Source of the DNA: Paracoccus maritimus
Lineage (GTDB): Bacteria; Pseudomonadota; Alphaproteobacteria; Rhodobacterales; Rhodobacteraceae
Assembly (NCBI RefSeq): GCF_025195095.1
Contig: NZ_JANAVZ010000001.1
Location: 372,001-436,000 of the forward strand
Length of the DNA: 64,000 bases
Reading direction: 5' to 3'
In this document: positions 56,280 to 64,000 of the stretch, piece after piece
Position numbering within the stretch: the stretch's first letter is position 1
How the letters are laid out: each line of letters opens with the position of its first letter
The notes under the pieces: model-generated
Told to the model about the DNA's origin: nothing
Database searches by the model: none
What the model saw: only the letters and a program-made list of their open reading frames with translations
Program-made: the position numbers and the translations under genes

Positions 56280-56846
56280 ATGTGGCGATGGATCAGGCGC
56301 TGCATTGTTAGCGTTGGCGTGATGCTGGCGGCGGCGATCGTTTATCTGGCCTATCTGCAGCTTAGCGGGAATTTTCATGCGGTTGTCGCGGGCGAGGTGT
56401 ATCGTGCGGCGCAGATGGACGGGCAGCGGCTGGCGCGCTGGAAGCGCGAGCACGGCATCGCCACGGTGCTGAACCTGCGCGGGGAAAATGCCGGCGCCGA
56501 CTGGTATGAGGCCGAGCGCGGCGTGGCCGAGCGTCTGGGCATCGGGCATATCGATTTTCGCATGTCCGCGGCGCGATCGCTGGATCGCGCACAGGTTCAG
56601 GACCTGTTGCAGGTCATGCGCGATGCGCCAAAGCCGCTGTTGATCCATTGCATGGGCGGGGCTGACCGGACCGGGCTTGCCGCGGCGCTGTATGTCGCCG
56701 GAATCGCCGGCGGCGGCGAGGAGGCGGCGGAATGGCAGTTGTCACCGATCTTCGGTCATATCGGCATTCCGGGGCTGAGCCGTGCCTATCCCATGGACGT
56801 CACCTGGGAGGACATGGAACCCTGGCTGGGCTTTCCCGACAGCTAG
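56280..56846 (+). CDS. Membrane-anchored tyrosine/dual-specificity phosphatase-like protein
   Basis: A 188-residue protein with one N-terminal transmembrane helix (about 8-27, SVGVMLAAAIVYLAYLQL) and a periplasmic or cytoplasmic phosphatase domain. The catalytic loop is IHCMGGADRTG (C-x5-R) near residue 122. The preceding LNLRGENAGADWYEAERG resembles the general-acid loop region of DSP-type enzymes. ATG 56280 follows GGAGATAGGC. The substrate is unknown; phosphoprotein, polyphosphoinositide-like or other phosphoesters are possible. Confidence 0.8.
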   Translation: MWRWIRRCIVSVGVMLAAAIVYLAYLQLSGNFHAVVAGEVYRAAQMDGQRLARWKREHGIATVLNLRGENAGADWYEAERGVAERLGIGHIDFRMSAARSLDRAQVQDLLQVMRDAPKPLLIHCMGGADRTGLAAALYVAGIAGGGEEAAEWQLSPIFGHIGIPGLSRAYPMDVTWEDMEPWLGFPDS

Positions 56847-56922
56847 GCTTGGTGCTGTCAGTTGCGGCAAGGCCCCGTGCAAGGTATGCCGTTTATCGGG
56901 AACATATTTTCAGGGGGCCGCA

Positions 56923-57849
56923 ATGCGGGCATTCGTCTTTCCGGGGCAGGGGGCGCAGACCATCGGGATGGGTCGTGAACTGGCCGAGGCCTATCCGGCC
57001 GCGCGCGACGTATTCGATCAGGTGGACGAAGCCTTGGGCGAAAAACTGTCCGATCTGATCTGGAACGGCGATATCGAGACCCTGACCCTGACCCAGAACG
57101 CGCAGCCTGCCTTGATGGCTGCCTCGATGGCCGCGTTCCGTGCGCTGGAGGCCGAGGGTCTGGGCATTCAGGAAGCGAACTATGTGGCAGGGCATTCGCT
57201 GGGCGAATATTCGGCCCTTTGCGCGGCCGGGTCGCTGAGCCTTGAGGATACGGCCCGGCTGCTGCGCCTGCGCGGACAGGCCATGCAAGAGGCCGTGCCG
57301 GTCGGACAGGGCGCGATGGCCGCGATCCTGGGGCTGGATTTCGACACCGTCGATCGGATCGCGCGCGACACCGCCGGCGACGAGGTCGTGCAGGCCGCGA
57401 ACGACAACGATCCCGCGCAGGTGGTCATTTCGGGACACAAGCAGGCGGTCGAACGTGCCGCCGCCTCCGCGAAAGAGGCCGGGGCCAAGCGCGCGCTGAT
57501 GCTGCCGGTGTCGGCGCCGTTCCATTCCGTGCTGATGCAACCGGCGGCAGCCGTGATGGCCGATGCGCTGGCCGGGGTGGACATCCAGCCGCCCGCCGTG
57601 CCCCTGATCGCAAATGTGCGTGCCGAGGCGGTGATCGAACCCGGCGCGATCCGCAGGCTGCTGGTCGAACAGGTCACCGGCACGGTGCGCTGGCGCGAAT
57701 CCATCGTCAATCTTGCCGAGGCCGGTGTCACCGAATTCTGGGAAATCGGCGCGGGCAAGGCGCTGTCGGGCATGATCAAGCGGATCGCGAAAGAGGCGAC
57801 GGTGAAGAATATCGGCACGCCTGCGGATATTCTGGCGCTGAAGGGCTGA
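56923..57849 (+). CDS. fabD: Malonyl-CoA:ACP transacylase
   Basis: A 308-residue acyltransferase that loads malonate onto ACP for fatty acid elongation. The nucleophile elbow is AGHSLGEYSALCAAG near residue 90 (Ser), with the catalytic His in SAPFHSVLMQPA near 200. The start RAFVFPGQGAQTIGMGREL is canonical. A good promoter-like pair, TTGCGG and TATGCC with a 17-base spacer, lies upstream. It leads fabD-fabG-acpP. Confidence 0.96.
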   Translation: MRAFVFPGQGAQTIGMGRELAEAYPAARDVFDQVDEALGEKLSDLIWNGDIETLTLTQNAQPALMAASMAAFRALEAEGLGIQEANYVAGHSLGEYSALCAAGSLSLEDTARLLRLRGQAMQEAVPVGQGAMAAILGLDFDTVDRIARDTAGDEVVQAANDNDPAQVVISGHKQAVERAAASAKEAGAKRALMLPVSAPFHSVLMQPAAAVMADALAGVDIQPPAVPLIANVRAEAVIEPGAIRRLLVEQVTGTVRWRESIVNLAEAGVTEFWEIGAGKALSGMIKRIAKEATVKNIGTPADILALKG

Positions 57850-57893
57850 GACCGCCCGTTTCCGGGTATTTGGGCAAACAAGAAGGGGCAGCA

Positions 57894-58631
57894 ATGTTCG
57901 ATCTGACGGGAAAAAATGCGCTGGTGACCGGCGCATCGGGCGGCATCGGCGGCGCGATCGCCGAGGCGCTGCATGGCGCCGGCGCGACCGTCGCACTGTC
58001 GGGCACGCGCGAGGCGCCGCTGCGCGAGCTGGCAGACAGGCTGGGCGAGCGGGCGCATGTGGTGCCGGCGAATCTGTCGGATGCCGAGGCGGTGGTCGCA
58101 CTGCCGAAAGCGGCGGCCGAGGCGATGGGGTCTGTCGACATCCTGGTCAACAATGCCGGGATCACGCGCGACAACCTGTTCATGCGCATGTCCGACGAGG
58201 AGTGGGCGCAGGTGCTCGAGGTCAATCTGACCAGTGTGTTCAGGCTGTCGCGGTCCGTCCTGCGCGGCATGATGAAGGCACGCTGGGGTCGCATCGTGAA
58301 CATCACATCGGTCGTGGGCACCACCGGCAATCCGGGGCAGGGCAACTATGCCGCGGCCAAGGCCGGCCTGGTCGGCATGTCGAAATCGCTGGCCTACGAG
58401 GTCGCAAGCCGGGGCATCACCGTCAACTGCGTGGCCCCCGGCTTCATCGAGACGGCGATGACCGACAAGCTGAACGAGGACCAGAAAGGCAAGATCCTGA
58501 CGCAGATTCCCGCAGGCGCCATGGGCACGCCGGGCGACATCGCGGCGGCGGTCACCTATCTGGCCAGCCCGGACGCGGGCTATGTCACCGGCGCCACGCT
58601 GCACGTCAATGGCGGCATGGCAATGGTCTGA
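57894..58631 (+). CDS. fabG: 3-Oxoacyl-ACP reductase
   Basis: A 245-residue short-chain dehydrogenase that reduces 3-ketoacyl-ACP with NADPH. The cofactor motif TGASGGIGGAI is near residue 14. NNAGITRDNLFMRM and the catalytic Ser-Tyr-Lys (ITSVVG, then GNYAAAKAG) lie near 138-155. The start at 57894 follows AAGGGGCAGC. It is 44 bases after fabD. Confidence 0.96.
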   Translation: MFDLTGKNALVTGASGGIGGAIAEALHGAGATVALSGTREAPLRELADRLGERAHVVPANLSDAEAVVALPKAAAEAMGSVDILVNNAGITRDNLFMRMSDEEWAQVLEVNLTSVFRLSRSVLRGMMKARWGRIVNITSVVGTTGNPGQGNYAAAKAGLVGMSKSLAYEVASRGITVNCVAPGFIETAMTDKLNEDQKGKILTQIPAGAMGTPGDIAAAVTYLASPDAGYVTGATLHVNGGMAMV

Positions 58632-58680
58632 GGCGACTTTGCAACGCTGCAACGCGGCGCGAGAATCCGTTGAAAACAGG

Positions 58681-58708
58681 TTGCATGAGCGTTCATGGGT
58701 GCTATATG
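58681..58708 (+). promoter_or_regulatory. Probable sigma-70 promoter of acpP
   Basis: TTGCAT (58681-58686) and TATATG (58703-58708) with a 16-base spacer. Transcription would start about 87 bases before the acpP ATG. Confidence 0.4.
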
Positions 58709-58747
58709 CCCGCCTTTAGCAGCAGGGGAACCGCCCTGTGCCGAACC

Positions 58748-58785
58748 GGGCCAATGCCCGCGCAAATCTTGGGCGGATGCCCGCG
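58748..58785 (+). promoter_or_regulatory. Twin hairpins in the acpP leader
   Basis: Two copies of the 15-base unit GGGC-NNAT-GCCCGCG (58748-58762 and 58771-58785), 23 bases apart, each able to form a small GGGC/GCCC hairpin. They sit in the predicted 5' leader, close to the ribosome site. They may affect translation or mRNA stability. Confidence 0.4.
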
Positions 58786-58801
58786 AGAATGAGGATATGA
58801 C

Positions 58802-59035
58802 ATGAGCGATATCGCTGATCGCGTGAAGAAGATCGTGGTTGAGCATCTGGGCGTCGACGAGGACAAGGTTGTCGAAACCGCTTCCTTCATCGACGATCTG
58901 GGCGCAGACAGCCTCGACACCGTCGAGCTGGTCATGGCTTTCGAGGAAGAGTTCGGTATCGAGATCCCGGACGACGCCGCCGAAACCATTCAGACTGTCG
59001 GCGATGCGGTCACGTTCATCAAGGGCGCGGTCTAA
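58802..59035 (+). CDS. acpP: Acyl carrier protein
   Basis: The 77-residue carrier of fatty acid synthesis. The phosphopantetheine serine lies in [19 protein letters not shown] near residue 37. Length and charge are typical. It is the last gene of the fab cluster and is followed by a strong terminator. Confidence 0.98.
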   Translation: MSDIADRVKKIVVEHLGVDEDKVVETASFIDDLGADSLDTVELVMAFEEEFGIEIPDDAAETIQTVGDAVTFIKGAV

Positions 59036-59066
59036 GACGACGCGTTTCTGGACGACGGCATTTCAG

Positions 59067-59099
59067 ACGGCGTCTTCCCTTGCGGGAAGGCGCCGTTTT
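59067..59099 (+). terminator. Terminator of acpP
   Basis: A 13-bp stem (ACGGCGTCTTCCC, 4-base loop, GGGAAGGCGCCGT, one G-T wobble) followed by TTTT, about 30 bases after the acpP stop. Confidence 0.85.
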
Positions 59100-59178
59100 C
59101 GCATGTCGGCGTTGCGGTGATGGATGGAACCCGGTCGGGCGCTTCCGTGTTGTCGCATCAAACCGGAAGGAGTTTGAA

Positions 59179-59652
59179 ATGGCTGTGAATCTGCAAGGAC
59201 TGAAGGATAACGCCCGCAAAGCGGCGATCTCGGAATTGAACGCGCGCCTTGCCGACGCCTTGGCGCTGGGTATGGCGATCAAGCAGGCGCATTGGAACGT
59301 GAAGGGCAAGAACTTCATCGCTGTGCACGAGCTGTTCGACACCGTCTATGCCAATAACCAAGAGCATATTGACGTGATGGCCGAGCGTGTCCAGATTCTG
59401 GACGGCGTCGCGGTCGGAACTGCGGAAGAGGTCGCAAAGAAATCCTCGCTTGAACCCTATCCGACCGATTTGACCAAGGCCGAGGATCATCTGCGCGCGA
59501 TCTGCGACCGGATGCGCGATCACGGCGCCAAGCTGCGTGAGGGAATCGACAAGACCGACGAGGCAGGCGACGCCGACACAGCCGACATCCTGACGGCGGC
59601 GTCAAGAACCGCCGACAAGGATCTTTGGTTCATGGAAAGCCATCTGGAGTGA
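59179..59652 (+). CDS. dps: DNA starvation/stationary-phase protection protein Dps
   Basis: A 157-residue ferritin-like mini-cage that oxidises and stores iron and protects DNA. The ferroxidase pattern is seen in AIKQAHWNVKGKNFIAVHELFD and EHIDVMAERVQILDGVAVGT. Start ATG 59179 follows GGAAGGAG. It has no lysine-rich N-terminal tail, so strong DNA binding is uncertain. A hairpin follows before the convergent sulfotransferase. Confidence 0.95.
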   Translation: MAVNLQGLKDNARKAAISELNARLADALALGMAIKQAHWNVKGKNFIAVHELFDTVYANNQEHIDVMAERVQILDGVAVGTAEEVAKKSSLEPYPTDLTKAEDHLRAICDRMRDHGAKLREGIDKTDEAGDADTADILTAASRTADKDLWFMESHLE

Positions 59653-59702
59653 TCTGCTGAGCCGCACGGCGACGCCATTCCCGTAGCGCTGGCCATTCAT
59701 CA

Positions 59703-59740
59703 TAGGCGGAGGAAGGCGCGCTTGTGCCATCCTTCGCCTA
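59703..59740. terminator. Hairpin between convergent dps and sulfotransferase genes
   Basis: TAGGCG/CGCCTA arms extended by further pairing to about 14 bp with one mismatch and one G-T wobble, around an 8-base loop. It lies in a tail-to-tail gap, so a two-way terminator is likely, though T tracts are poor. Confidence 0.5.
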
Positions 59741-59758
59741 GGGCCGTTGCAGCCGGGC

Positions 59759-60583
59759 TTACCGTCCCAACTTGGCGTGAACCTCGTCCAGATCGATCTC
59801 TCCGATCGGGAACTTGTTGTCCGGATCGTCGAAGTCATAGCCGAACAGTTGGAAATCGTCCTTGTAGATTTCCCAGATCAGATGCCGCGACAGATCGTCG
59901 AAATAATCGCTGACCTTGTGGGCGCGCTTCGGCCCGTGACCTTCGGATTCGTTGAAACGGGGCACCTGAGCCAGATCGATGCTGACCGGGGTTTCGCATG
60001 CTTCAAGAACCTGCTGCATGCCGTCATTGAAGGTTTCGGTGTAGAATATCTGATCGTAGCGACCGCCGTTGACGATGAAGGTCGAGATATGCCCTGACAT
60101 GGCCGACCAGTGAATGTCCGGCTCCATCGGGCGGCGAAAGCGGATCGTGTCGCGGGCGAACAGCAGGAAACGGCGGAAGCTTGCGACCTGATCGAAGTCG
60201 AACCCGTTTTCGGGGCTTCCGACATCGATCCCGTATCGCTGGACAAGTTGCGGCACCAGATTGCCACGATAGCGTCGGCCGTTGCGCTGAATCCCGGCGA
60301 TCTTGTCGAAGAACGAGGACAGGATGCGCGCATAGGGGTTGCGTACGCAGGTGAATGTCGGCGCGGAATGGTCGCGCACGGCATGGCTGATCAGGGGCTG
60401 GCTGTCTTCTCGGGACCATTTGTGCAGACCGTCGTTGGCATCATGGATGTCGCCGTCGAAAAACTGCCCGTGATCCGAATAGAACATGATCTGGCCGATG
60501 GTCGAACAGGCGCATTTCGGCACCACCCGATAGATCATGCTTTCGCTTTCGGTCATCCATACGCCGGGAAAACCCATCACCAT
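59759..60583 (-). CDS. Sulfotransferase family protein
   Basis: A 274-residue protein of the carbohydrate sulfotransferase (type 2) class. The PAPS 5'-phosphosulfate loop is VVPKCACSTIGQI near residue 20 and the 3'-phosphate motif is FTCVRNPYARILSSFF near 78. No signal or membrane helix is seen. The acceptor is unknown; a surface polysaccharide is suggested by the divergent glycosyltransferase. ATG 60577 is an alternative start. Confidence 0.8.
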   Translation of the reverse strand: MVMGFPGVWMTESESMIYRVVPKCACSTIGQIMFYSDHGQFFDGDIHDANDGLHKWSREDSQPLISHAVRDHSAPTFTCVRNPYARILSSFFDKIAGIQRNGRRYRGNLVPQLVQRYGIDVGSPENGFDFDQVASFRRFLLFARDTIRFRRPMEPDIHWSAMSGHISTFIVNGGRYDQIFYTETFNDGMQQVLEACETPVSIDLAQVPRFNESEGHGPKRAHKVSDYFDDLSRHLIWEIYKDDFQLFGYDFDDPDNKFPIGEIDLDEVHAKLGR

Positions 60584-60734
60584 TACTCCGTTCCGTCAGC
60601 ACCGCAGCATGGCGCGACTTGACTCGCCCGGCTTGCCCGCGCGCTGAAAATGTTTAGAGACAGAAATCAAAAGCCGAGGGGATTTTCAATGTTTTCCCTT
60701 CGATCGTCTGAAGTCGGTGGAAGTTCCGTCCCAT

Positions 60735-62312
60735 ATGGCCCGTATCGCCTTCATCCTTCTGGTCCACAAGGACCCGCGCGGTGTCATCGATCAGGCCAGG
60801 CGGCTGACAGCCTCCGGTGATTTCGTCGCCATCCATTATGACCGGAGTGCGCCGCCCGAGCATGACACTGCGATCCGGGAGGCACTGGGTGGAAACTCAC
60901 GGGTTACCTTTGCGGCGCGGCGACTGAAATGCGGCTGGGGCGAATGGTCGCTTGTCGCTGCGACGTTGGAAGCCCTGCAGGCCGCCGAGCAGGCGTTTCC
61001 ACAGGCATCGCACTTCTATCTGTTGTCCGGCGATTGCATGCCGATCAAATCCGCCGAATATGCCCGGGCCTTTCTGGACGCCGAGGATTGCGATTATATC
61101 GAGACCTGCGATTTCTTCGAAAGCGACTGGATCAAGACCGGCATCCGGGAAGAACGGCTGGTCTATCGCCATTGGTTCAACGAACGGTCACAGAAGGCGT
61201 TGTTCTATGCCAGCATGAACTGGCAGAAGCGGCTTGGCCTGCGCCGCGGCCTGCCCGAAGGCCTGCAGATGATGATCGGGTCGCAGTGGTGGTGTCTGAG
61301 ACGCCAGACGGTCGAGGCGGTGCTGGACCTGATCAGATCGCGACCGCAACTGATCCGTTTCTTCAAAACGACGTGGATTCCGGACGAGACCTTCTTTCAG
61401 ACCCTGGTCGCTCATGTCGTGCCAAAGAACCGCATCCGGTCAAGTTCGCCAACGTTTCTGATGTTTACCGATTACGGCATGCCCGTCACGTTCTACAACG
61501 ACCACTATGATCTTCTGCTGCGTCAGAATTTCCTGTTCGCGCGCAAGATCAGTGCCGAGGCGCTGCAACTGCGCGCGCGTCTGGGTGAGATTTGGCAGGC
61601 GAAGGGCGTCGATTTTCCCATTTCGGCCGAAGGGCCGCGGCTGTTCACCTTCCTGACCGGTCGCGGACGGATCGGACGGCGCTTTGCACCGCGTTTCTGG
61701 GAAGCCGAGAGCAGTCTGGGGCGAGCGCGCGTCGTCCATCTGATCGTTGCAAAGAAATGGCACATCGCCAAGAGGCTGACCGCGCGGATCCGCGAGACGA
61801 CGCCGATCCCGGCGGTGGATTACATCTTCAACGAGATCGACGCTGGGTTGCCCGACATGGGGGGCGTGGCGTCGACGGTGGACAAGCGACAGCGCCATCG
61901 GCGCGCACTGGTCAGACTGTTGTTCGAGCAGTTCGAATCGCGGCATCTGGTGCTGTGTCTCGATCCCTCGGCGCTGAGCCTGATCAGCGATTTCGCCAAC
62001 GACCGCGCCGAGGTTCGCATCCTGTTCATCGACACGGTCTTCGACGATGACTATCTGCGTGGGCATATGGGGCGTGTCGGGTTGATCGCTGCCACGACGC
62101 CCGACGAGGTCGTGCGCCGACTGGCGCCCGTGGTGCGCGACGATCTGGATCATGAGGCCGAACTTCTGCGGGATATGGGATTCGCGCGTTTCGAGACGAT
62201 CACGCCGGACGCGCCCCAAGACCGCAATGCGGTGTCCCTTCAACGCTTTCTGGAAGTATCGCCCGAAATCGCGCAGGATCTGGCCGCAACATCACATCTT
62301 TTCGCTGACTGA
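60735..62312 (+). CDS. Beta-1,6-GlcNAc-transferase-like (core-2/I-branching) glycosyltransferase
   Basis: A 525-residue glycosyltransferase. The N-terminal domain (about 1-260) matches the branching family: IAFILLVHKDPRGVIDQARRL, VAIHYDRSAPPEHD, HFYLLSGDCMPIKS near residue 100 and MIGSQWWCLRRQTVEAV near 180, and TTWIPDETFFQTLV near 218. The C-terminal 230 residues form a separate domain with P-loop-like spacing unclear, perhaps the DUF5927 type that accompanies this family in Rhodobacterales (from memory). It is cytoplasmic. ATG 60735 was chosen; GTG 60717 is possible. Confidence 0.8.
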   Translation: MARIAFILLVHKDPRGVIDQARRLTASGDFVAIHYDRSAPPEHDTAIREALGGNSRVTFAARRLKCGWGEWSLVAATLEALQAAEQAFPQASHFYLLSGDCMPIKSAEYARAFLDAEDCDYIETCDFFESDWIKTGIREERLVYRHWFNERSQKALFYASMNWQKRLGLRRGLPEGLQMMIGSQWWCLRRQTVEAVLDLIRSRPQLIRFFKTTWIPDETFFQTLVAHVVPKNRIRSSSPTFLMFTDYGMPVTFYNDHYDLLLRQNFLFARKISAEALQLRARLGEIWQAKGVDFPISAEGPRLFTFLTGRGRIGRRFAPRFWEAESSLGRARVVHLIVAKKWHIAKRLTARIRETTPIPAVDYIFNEIDAGLPDMGGVASTVDKRQRHRRALVRLLFEQFESRHLVLCLDPSALSLISDFANDRAEVRILFIDTVFDDDYLRGHMGRVGLIAATTPDEVVRRLAPVVRDDLDHEAELLRDMGFARFETITPDAPQDRNAVSLQRFLEVSPEIAQDLAATSHLFAD

Positions 62313-62326
62313 CGAGGGCAGAGGCC

Positions 62327-62710
62327 ATGGCATACAACTATGATGACAGCAATATCTTCGCCAGGATCTTGCGTGGAGAGATCCCCAACGACACGGTTGC
62401 CGAAAACGAACATGCGCTGGCGTTCCGCGATATCGCCCCGAAAACGCCGGTCCATGTGCTGGTGATTCCCAAGGGCCGCTATGTCAGCTTTGACGACTTT
62501 TCCGCCAATGCCCCGGACGCCGAAATCGCCGGGTTCATGCGGCTGTGCGCCGAGGTCTGCGCCAAGGAAGGCGTGTCGCTGGATGACGGCAATGCCGGGT
62601 TTCGCGCGATCACCAATGCGGGCACGCATGGCGTGCAAGAGGTTCCGCATTTCCACCTGCATATCATGGGTGGCAGGCCGATGGGGCCGATGATCGCGTT
62701 GCGGGACTAG
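62327..62710 (+). CDS. HIT-domain nucleotide hydrolase (HinT-like)
   Basis: A 127-residue histidine-triad protein that would hydrolyse purine nucleoside phosphoramidates or AMP adducts. The triad is VPHFHLHIMGG near residue 107, and IFARILRGEIPNDTVAE and FRDIAPKTPVHVLVIPK match the family. It starts 14 bases after the glycosyltransferase, so read-through is likely, but the function is general. It converges on the ABC ATPase. Confidence 0.93.
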   Translation: MAYNYDDSNIFARILRGEIPNDTVAENEHALAFRDIAPKTPVHVLVIPKGRYVSFDDFSANAPDAEIAGFMRLCAEVCAKEGVSLDDGNAGFRAITNAGTHGVQEVPHFHLHIMGGRPMGPMIALRD

Positions 62711-62713
62711 ATC

Positions 62714-63637
62714 TCAGTCGCGCGTCATCTCGACGAACACATCCTCGAGATCGGGCTGCTCGCTTGCGACATCAATGATCGGAACGCCCGCGCCCCGCAG
62801 CGCGTCCAACAGCTGATCCGCCCGGATCCGCGACGGCGGATAGCTGATCGCCAGCCGCCCGTCATCGCGCCATTCGGCCCGCGCACCCGCAGGCAGGTCG
62901 GGGATGCGGGTCTGCCCGCCCGAATCGATGATCAGCGTCTTGCCGTCGGTGCGGCCCAGCAATTCGCGGGTGCCCTGACGGACGATAAGTTCGCCGTGGT
63001 TGATGATGGCGATCTCGTCGCACATCTGTTCGGCCTCTTCGAGGTAATGCGTGGTCAGGATGATCGTCATCCCCGCCTGATTCAGCCTGCGGACATTGTT
63101 CCACAGCATTTCGCGCAGGGTGATGTCCACGCCGGCGGTCGGTTCGTCCAGCACAAGGATCTGCGGACGGTGGACCAGAGCCTTGGCCAGAAGCAGCCGC
63201 CTGCGCATGCCGCCCGACAGGTTCCTTGCATAGGCATTGGCCTGGTCGGTCAGCCCGACCAGTTCCAGCAGTTCGTCGGTCCAGCGTTCGGATCTCGGCA
63301 CGCCGTAAAGCCCGGCCTGCACTTCCAGGCTGGCGCGGGGCGTGAAGAACGGGTCCATGTTCAGTTCCTGCGGCATCACCCCGATGGCGGCACGTGATTG
63401 CCGCGGGTTCACGTCCTGATCGAACCCCCAGATCGTCACCTTTCCCGCCGTCTTGTTGACCAGACCGGCAAGAATGTTGATCAGCGTCGATTTGCCCGCG
63501 CCATTCGGTCCCAGCAGGCCGAAGATGCTGCCGGAGGGAATGGACAGGTCAATGCCCTTTAAGGCCTCCTTGGCGGGGGCGTTGCCCTGTGCGCGATAGG
63601 TCTTGCGCAGTCCGGAAATGTCGATGGCGTTGGTCAT
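62714..63637 (-). CDS. ABC transporter ATP-binding protein without adjacent permease
   Basis: A 307-residue ATPase of the drug/ABC-2 type (YadG-like). Walker [18 protein letters not shown] near residue 42, signature [16 protein letters not shown] near 140, Walker [13 protein letters not shown] near 160, and H-switch [10 protein letters not shown] near 195. A C-terminal regulatory extension follows (about 235-307). No permease gene is next to it inside the window. It is divergent from the zinc-finger gene. Confidence 0.9.
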   Translation of the reverse strand: MTNAIDISGLRKTYRAQGNAPAKEALKGIDLSIPSGSIFGLLGPNGAGKSTLINILAGLVNKTAGKVTIWGFDQDVNPRQSRAAIGVMPQELNMDPFFTPRASLEVQAGLYGVPRSERWTDELLELVGLTDQANAYARNLSGGMRRRLLLAKALVHRPQILVLDEPTAGVDITLREMLWNNVRRLNQAGMTIILTTHYLEEAEQMCDEIAIINHGELIVRQGTRELLGRTDGKTLIIDSGGQTRIPDLPAGARAEWRDDGRLAISYPPSRIRADQLLDALRGAGVPIIDVASEQPDLEDVFVEMTRD

Positions 63638-63727
63638 GGATCGGTCCTGGCGGAGCTTGCGAAGGCAGGGTGCGCTGCGGTAATGGGGTTAGACCAGATG
63701 ATGCAAGCCGCCACAAGAAGGCCAGCC

Positions 63728-63973
63728 ATGACCGAATATGTGCTACCAGAGAACCCGCTGTCGACCGGACAGGAGCTTGCCGAGCTGAAATTGCCCGCGC
63801 CGGAAGAGGTGGTGGTCACGAAGTGGCGCGTATCCTGCGACGGGGACGATGCCGCGGGGCTGGGACATCCGCGCGTCTGGCTGGCGATTTCGCCCGATAC
63901 CGGATTTGTCGATTGCGGATATTGCGACAAGCGCTTCGTCATCGATCGCGACCACGCCGGCGACGACCACTGA
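63728..63973 (+). CDS. Small zinc-finger protein (CHCC type)
   Basis: An 81-residue protein whose Cys/His spacing resembles the zf-CHCC proteins: [16 protein letters not shown], then [11 protein letters not shown] near residue 65. The family is related to the NDUFS6 subunit of respiratory complex I. The start at ATG 63728 follows AAGGCC. The C-terminus ends in Asp/His-rich residues. The last 27 bases of the window after it hold no gene. Confidence 0.82.
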   Translation: MTEYVLPENPLSTGQELAELKLPAPEEVVVTKWRVSCDGDDAAGLGHPRVWLAISPDTGFVDCGYCDKRFVIDRDHAGDDH

Positions 63974-64000
63974 AGGCACCGTCACGCCGGTTGCGTCCCG

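Overview
The window is a 64 kb, GC-rich, gene-dense stretch of an alphaproteobacterial chromosome, most likely order Rhodobacterales and close to Paracoccus. The evidence is the gene content and order (accD-folC, ilvD followed by lineage-restricted hypotheticals, holC-pepA diverging from lptF-lptG-lptD-surA-pdxA-rsmA, prfA-prmC-DUF4167, ure and urt clusters), the style of the proteins, and an alphaproteobacterial LexA box. I see no rRNA, tRNA, insertion sequence, prophage or CRISPR array, and no gene-free stretch longer than 300 bases.

Layout. 1-7.5 kb: acyl-CoA synthetase (cut by the left edge), LysM/BON protein, CAP-domain lipoprotein, MsbA-type exporter, MTA/SAH nucleosidase, ZapE-type ATPase and a Hint-domain protein. 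7.6-16.1 kb: folC, accD, cardiolipin synthase, an Lrp regulator diverging from the phenylalanine hydroxylase pair phhA-phhB, ilvD and two uncharacterised genes. 16.2-26.3 kb: the carboxyspermidine route to spermidine, an AI-2E family permease, a YghU-like glutathione enzyme, an SOS-box-bearing radical SAM gene, DUF983, a homocysteine methyltransferase with a structured leader, the rpsF-rpsR-rplI operon and a SLAC1/TehA-type channel. 26.3-36.5 kb: holC-pepA and the outer-membrane biogenesis operon. 36.6-41.8 kb: DUF4167, prmC, prfA, agmatinase and a divergent RpiR regulator. 41.8-53.4 kb: the complete urea uptake (urtABCDE) and urease (ureDA-hupE-BCEFG) operons. 53.6-64 kb: ornithine-lipid acyltransferase, a second AI-2E permease, ndk, a small phosphatase, fabD-fabG-acpP, dps, a divergent sulfotransferase/glycosyltransferase pair, a HIT protein, an ABC ATPase and a zinc-finger protein.

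Theme. Nitrogen and polyamine metabolism run through the window. Agmatinase would release putrescine and urea, the Urt transporter imports urea, urease hydrolyses it, and the carboxyspermidine enzymes turn putrescine into spermidine. Upstream of both the ureD and urtA operons I find the same palindrome, TGCCCG-N5-CGGGCA, which fits the TGC-N11-GCA form of NtrC sites. This suggests joint nitrogen control.

The most interesting non-coding signals are a perfect GTTC-N7-GTTC LexA box at a SplB-like radical SAM gene, the three NtrC-like palindromes, a nested stem leader on bmt, and a four-copy 11-bp tandem array between pepA and holC. No plainly new multi-gene system is visible. Most of the window is core genome.
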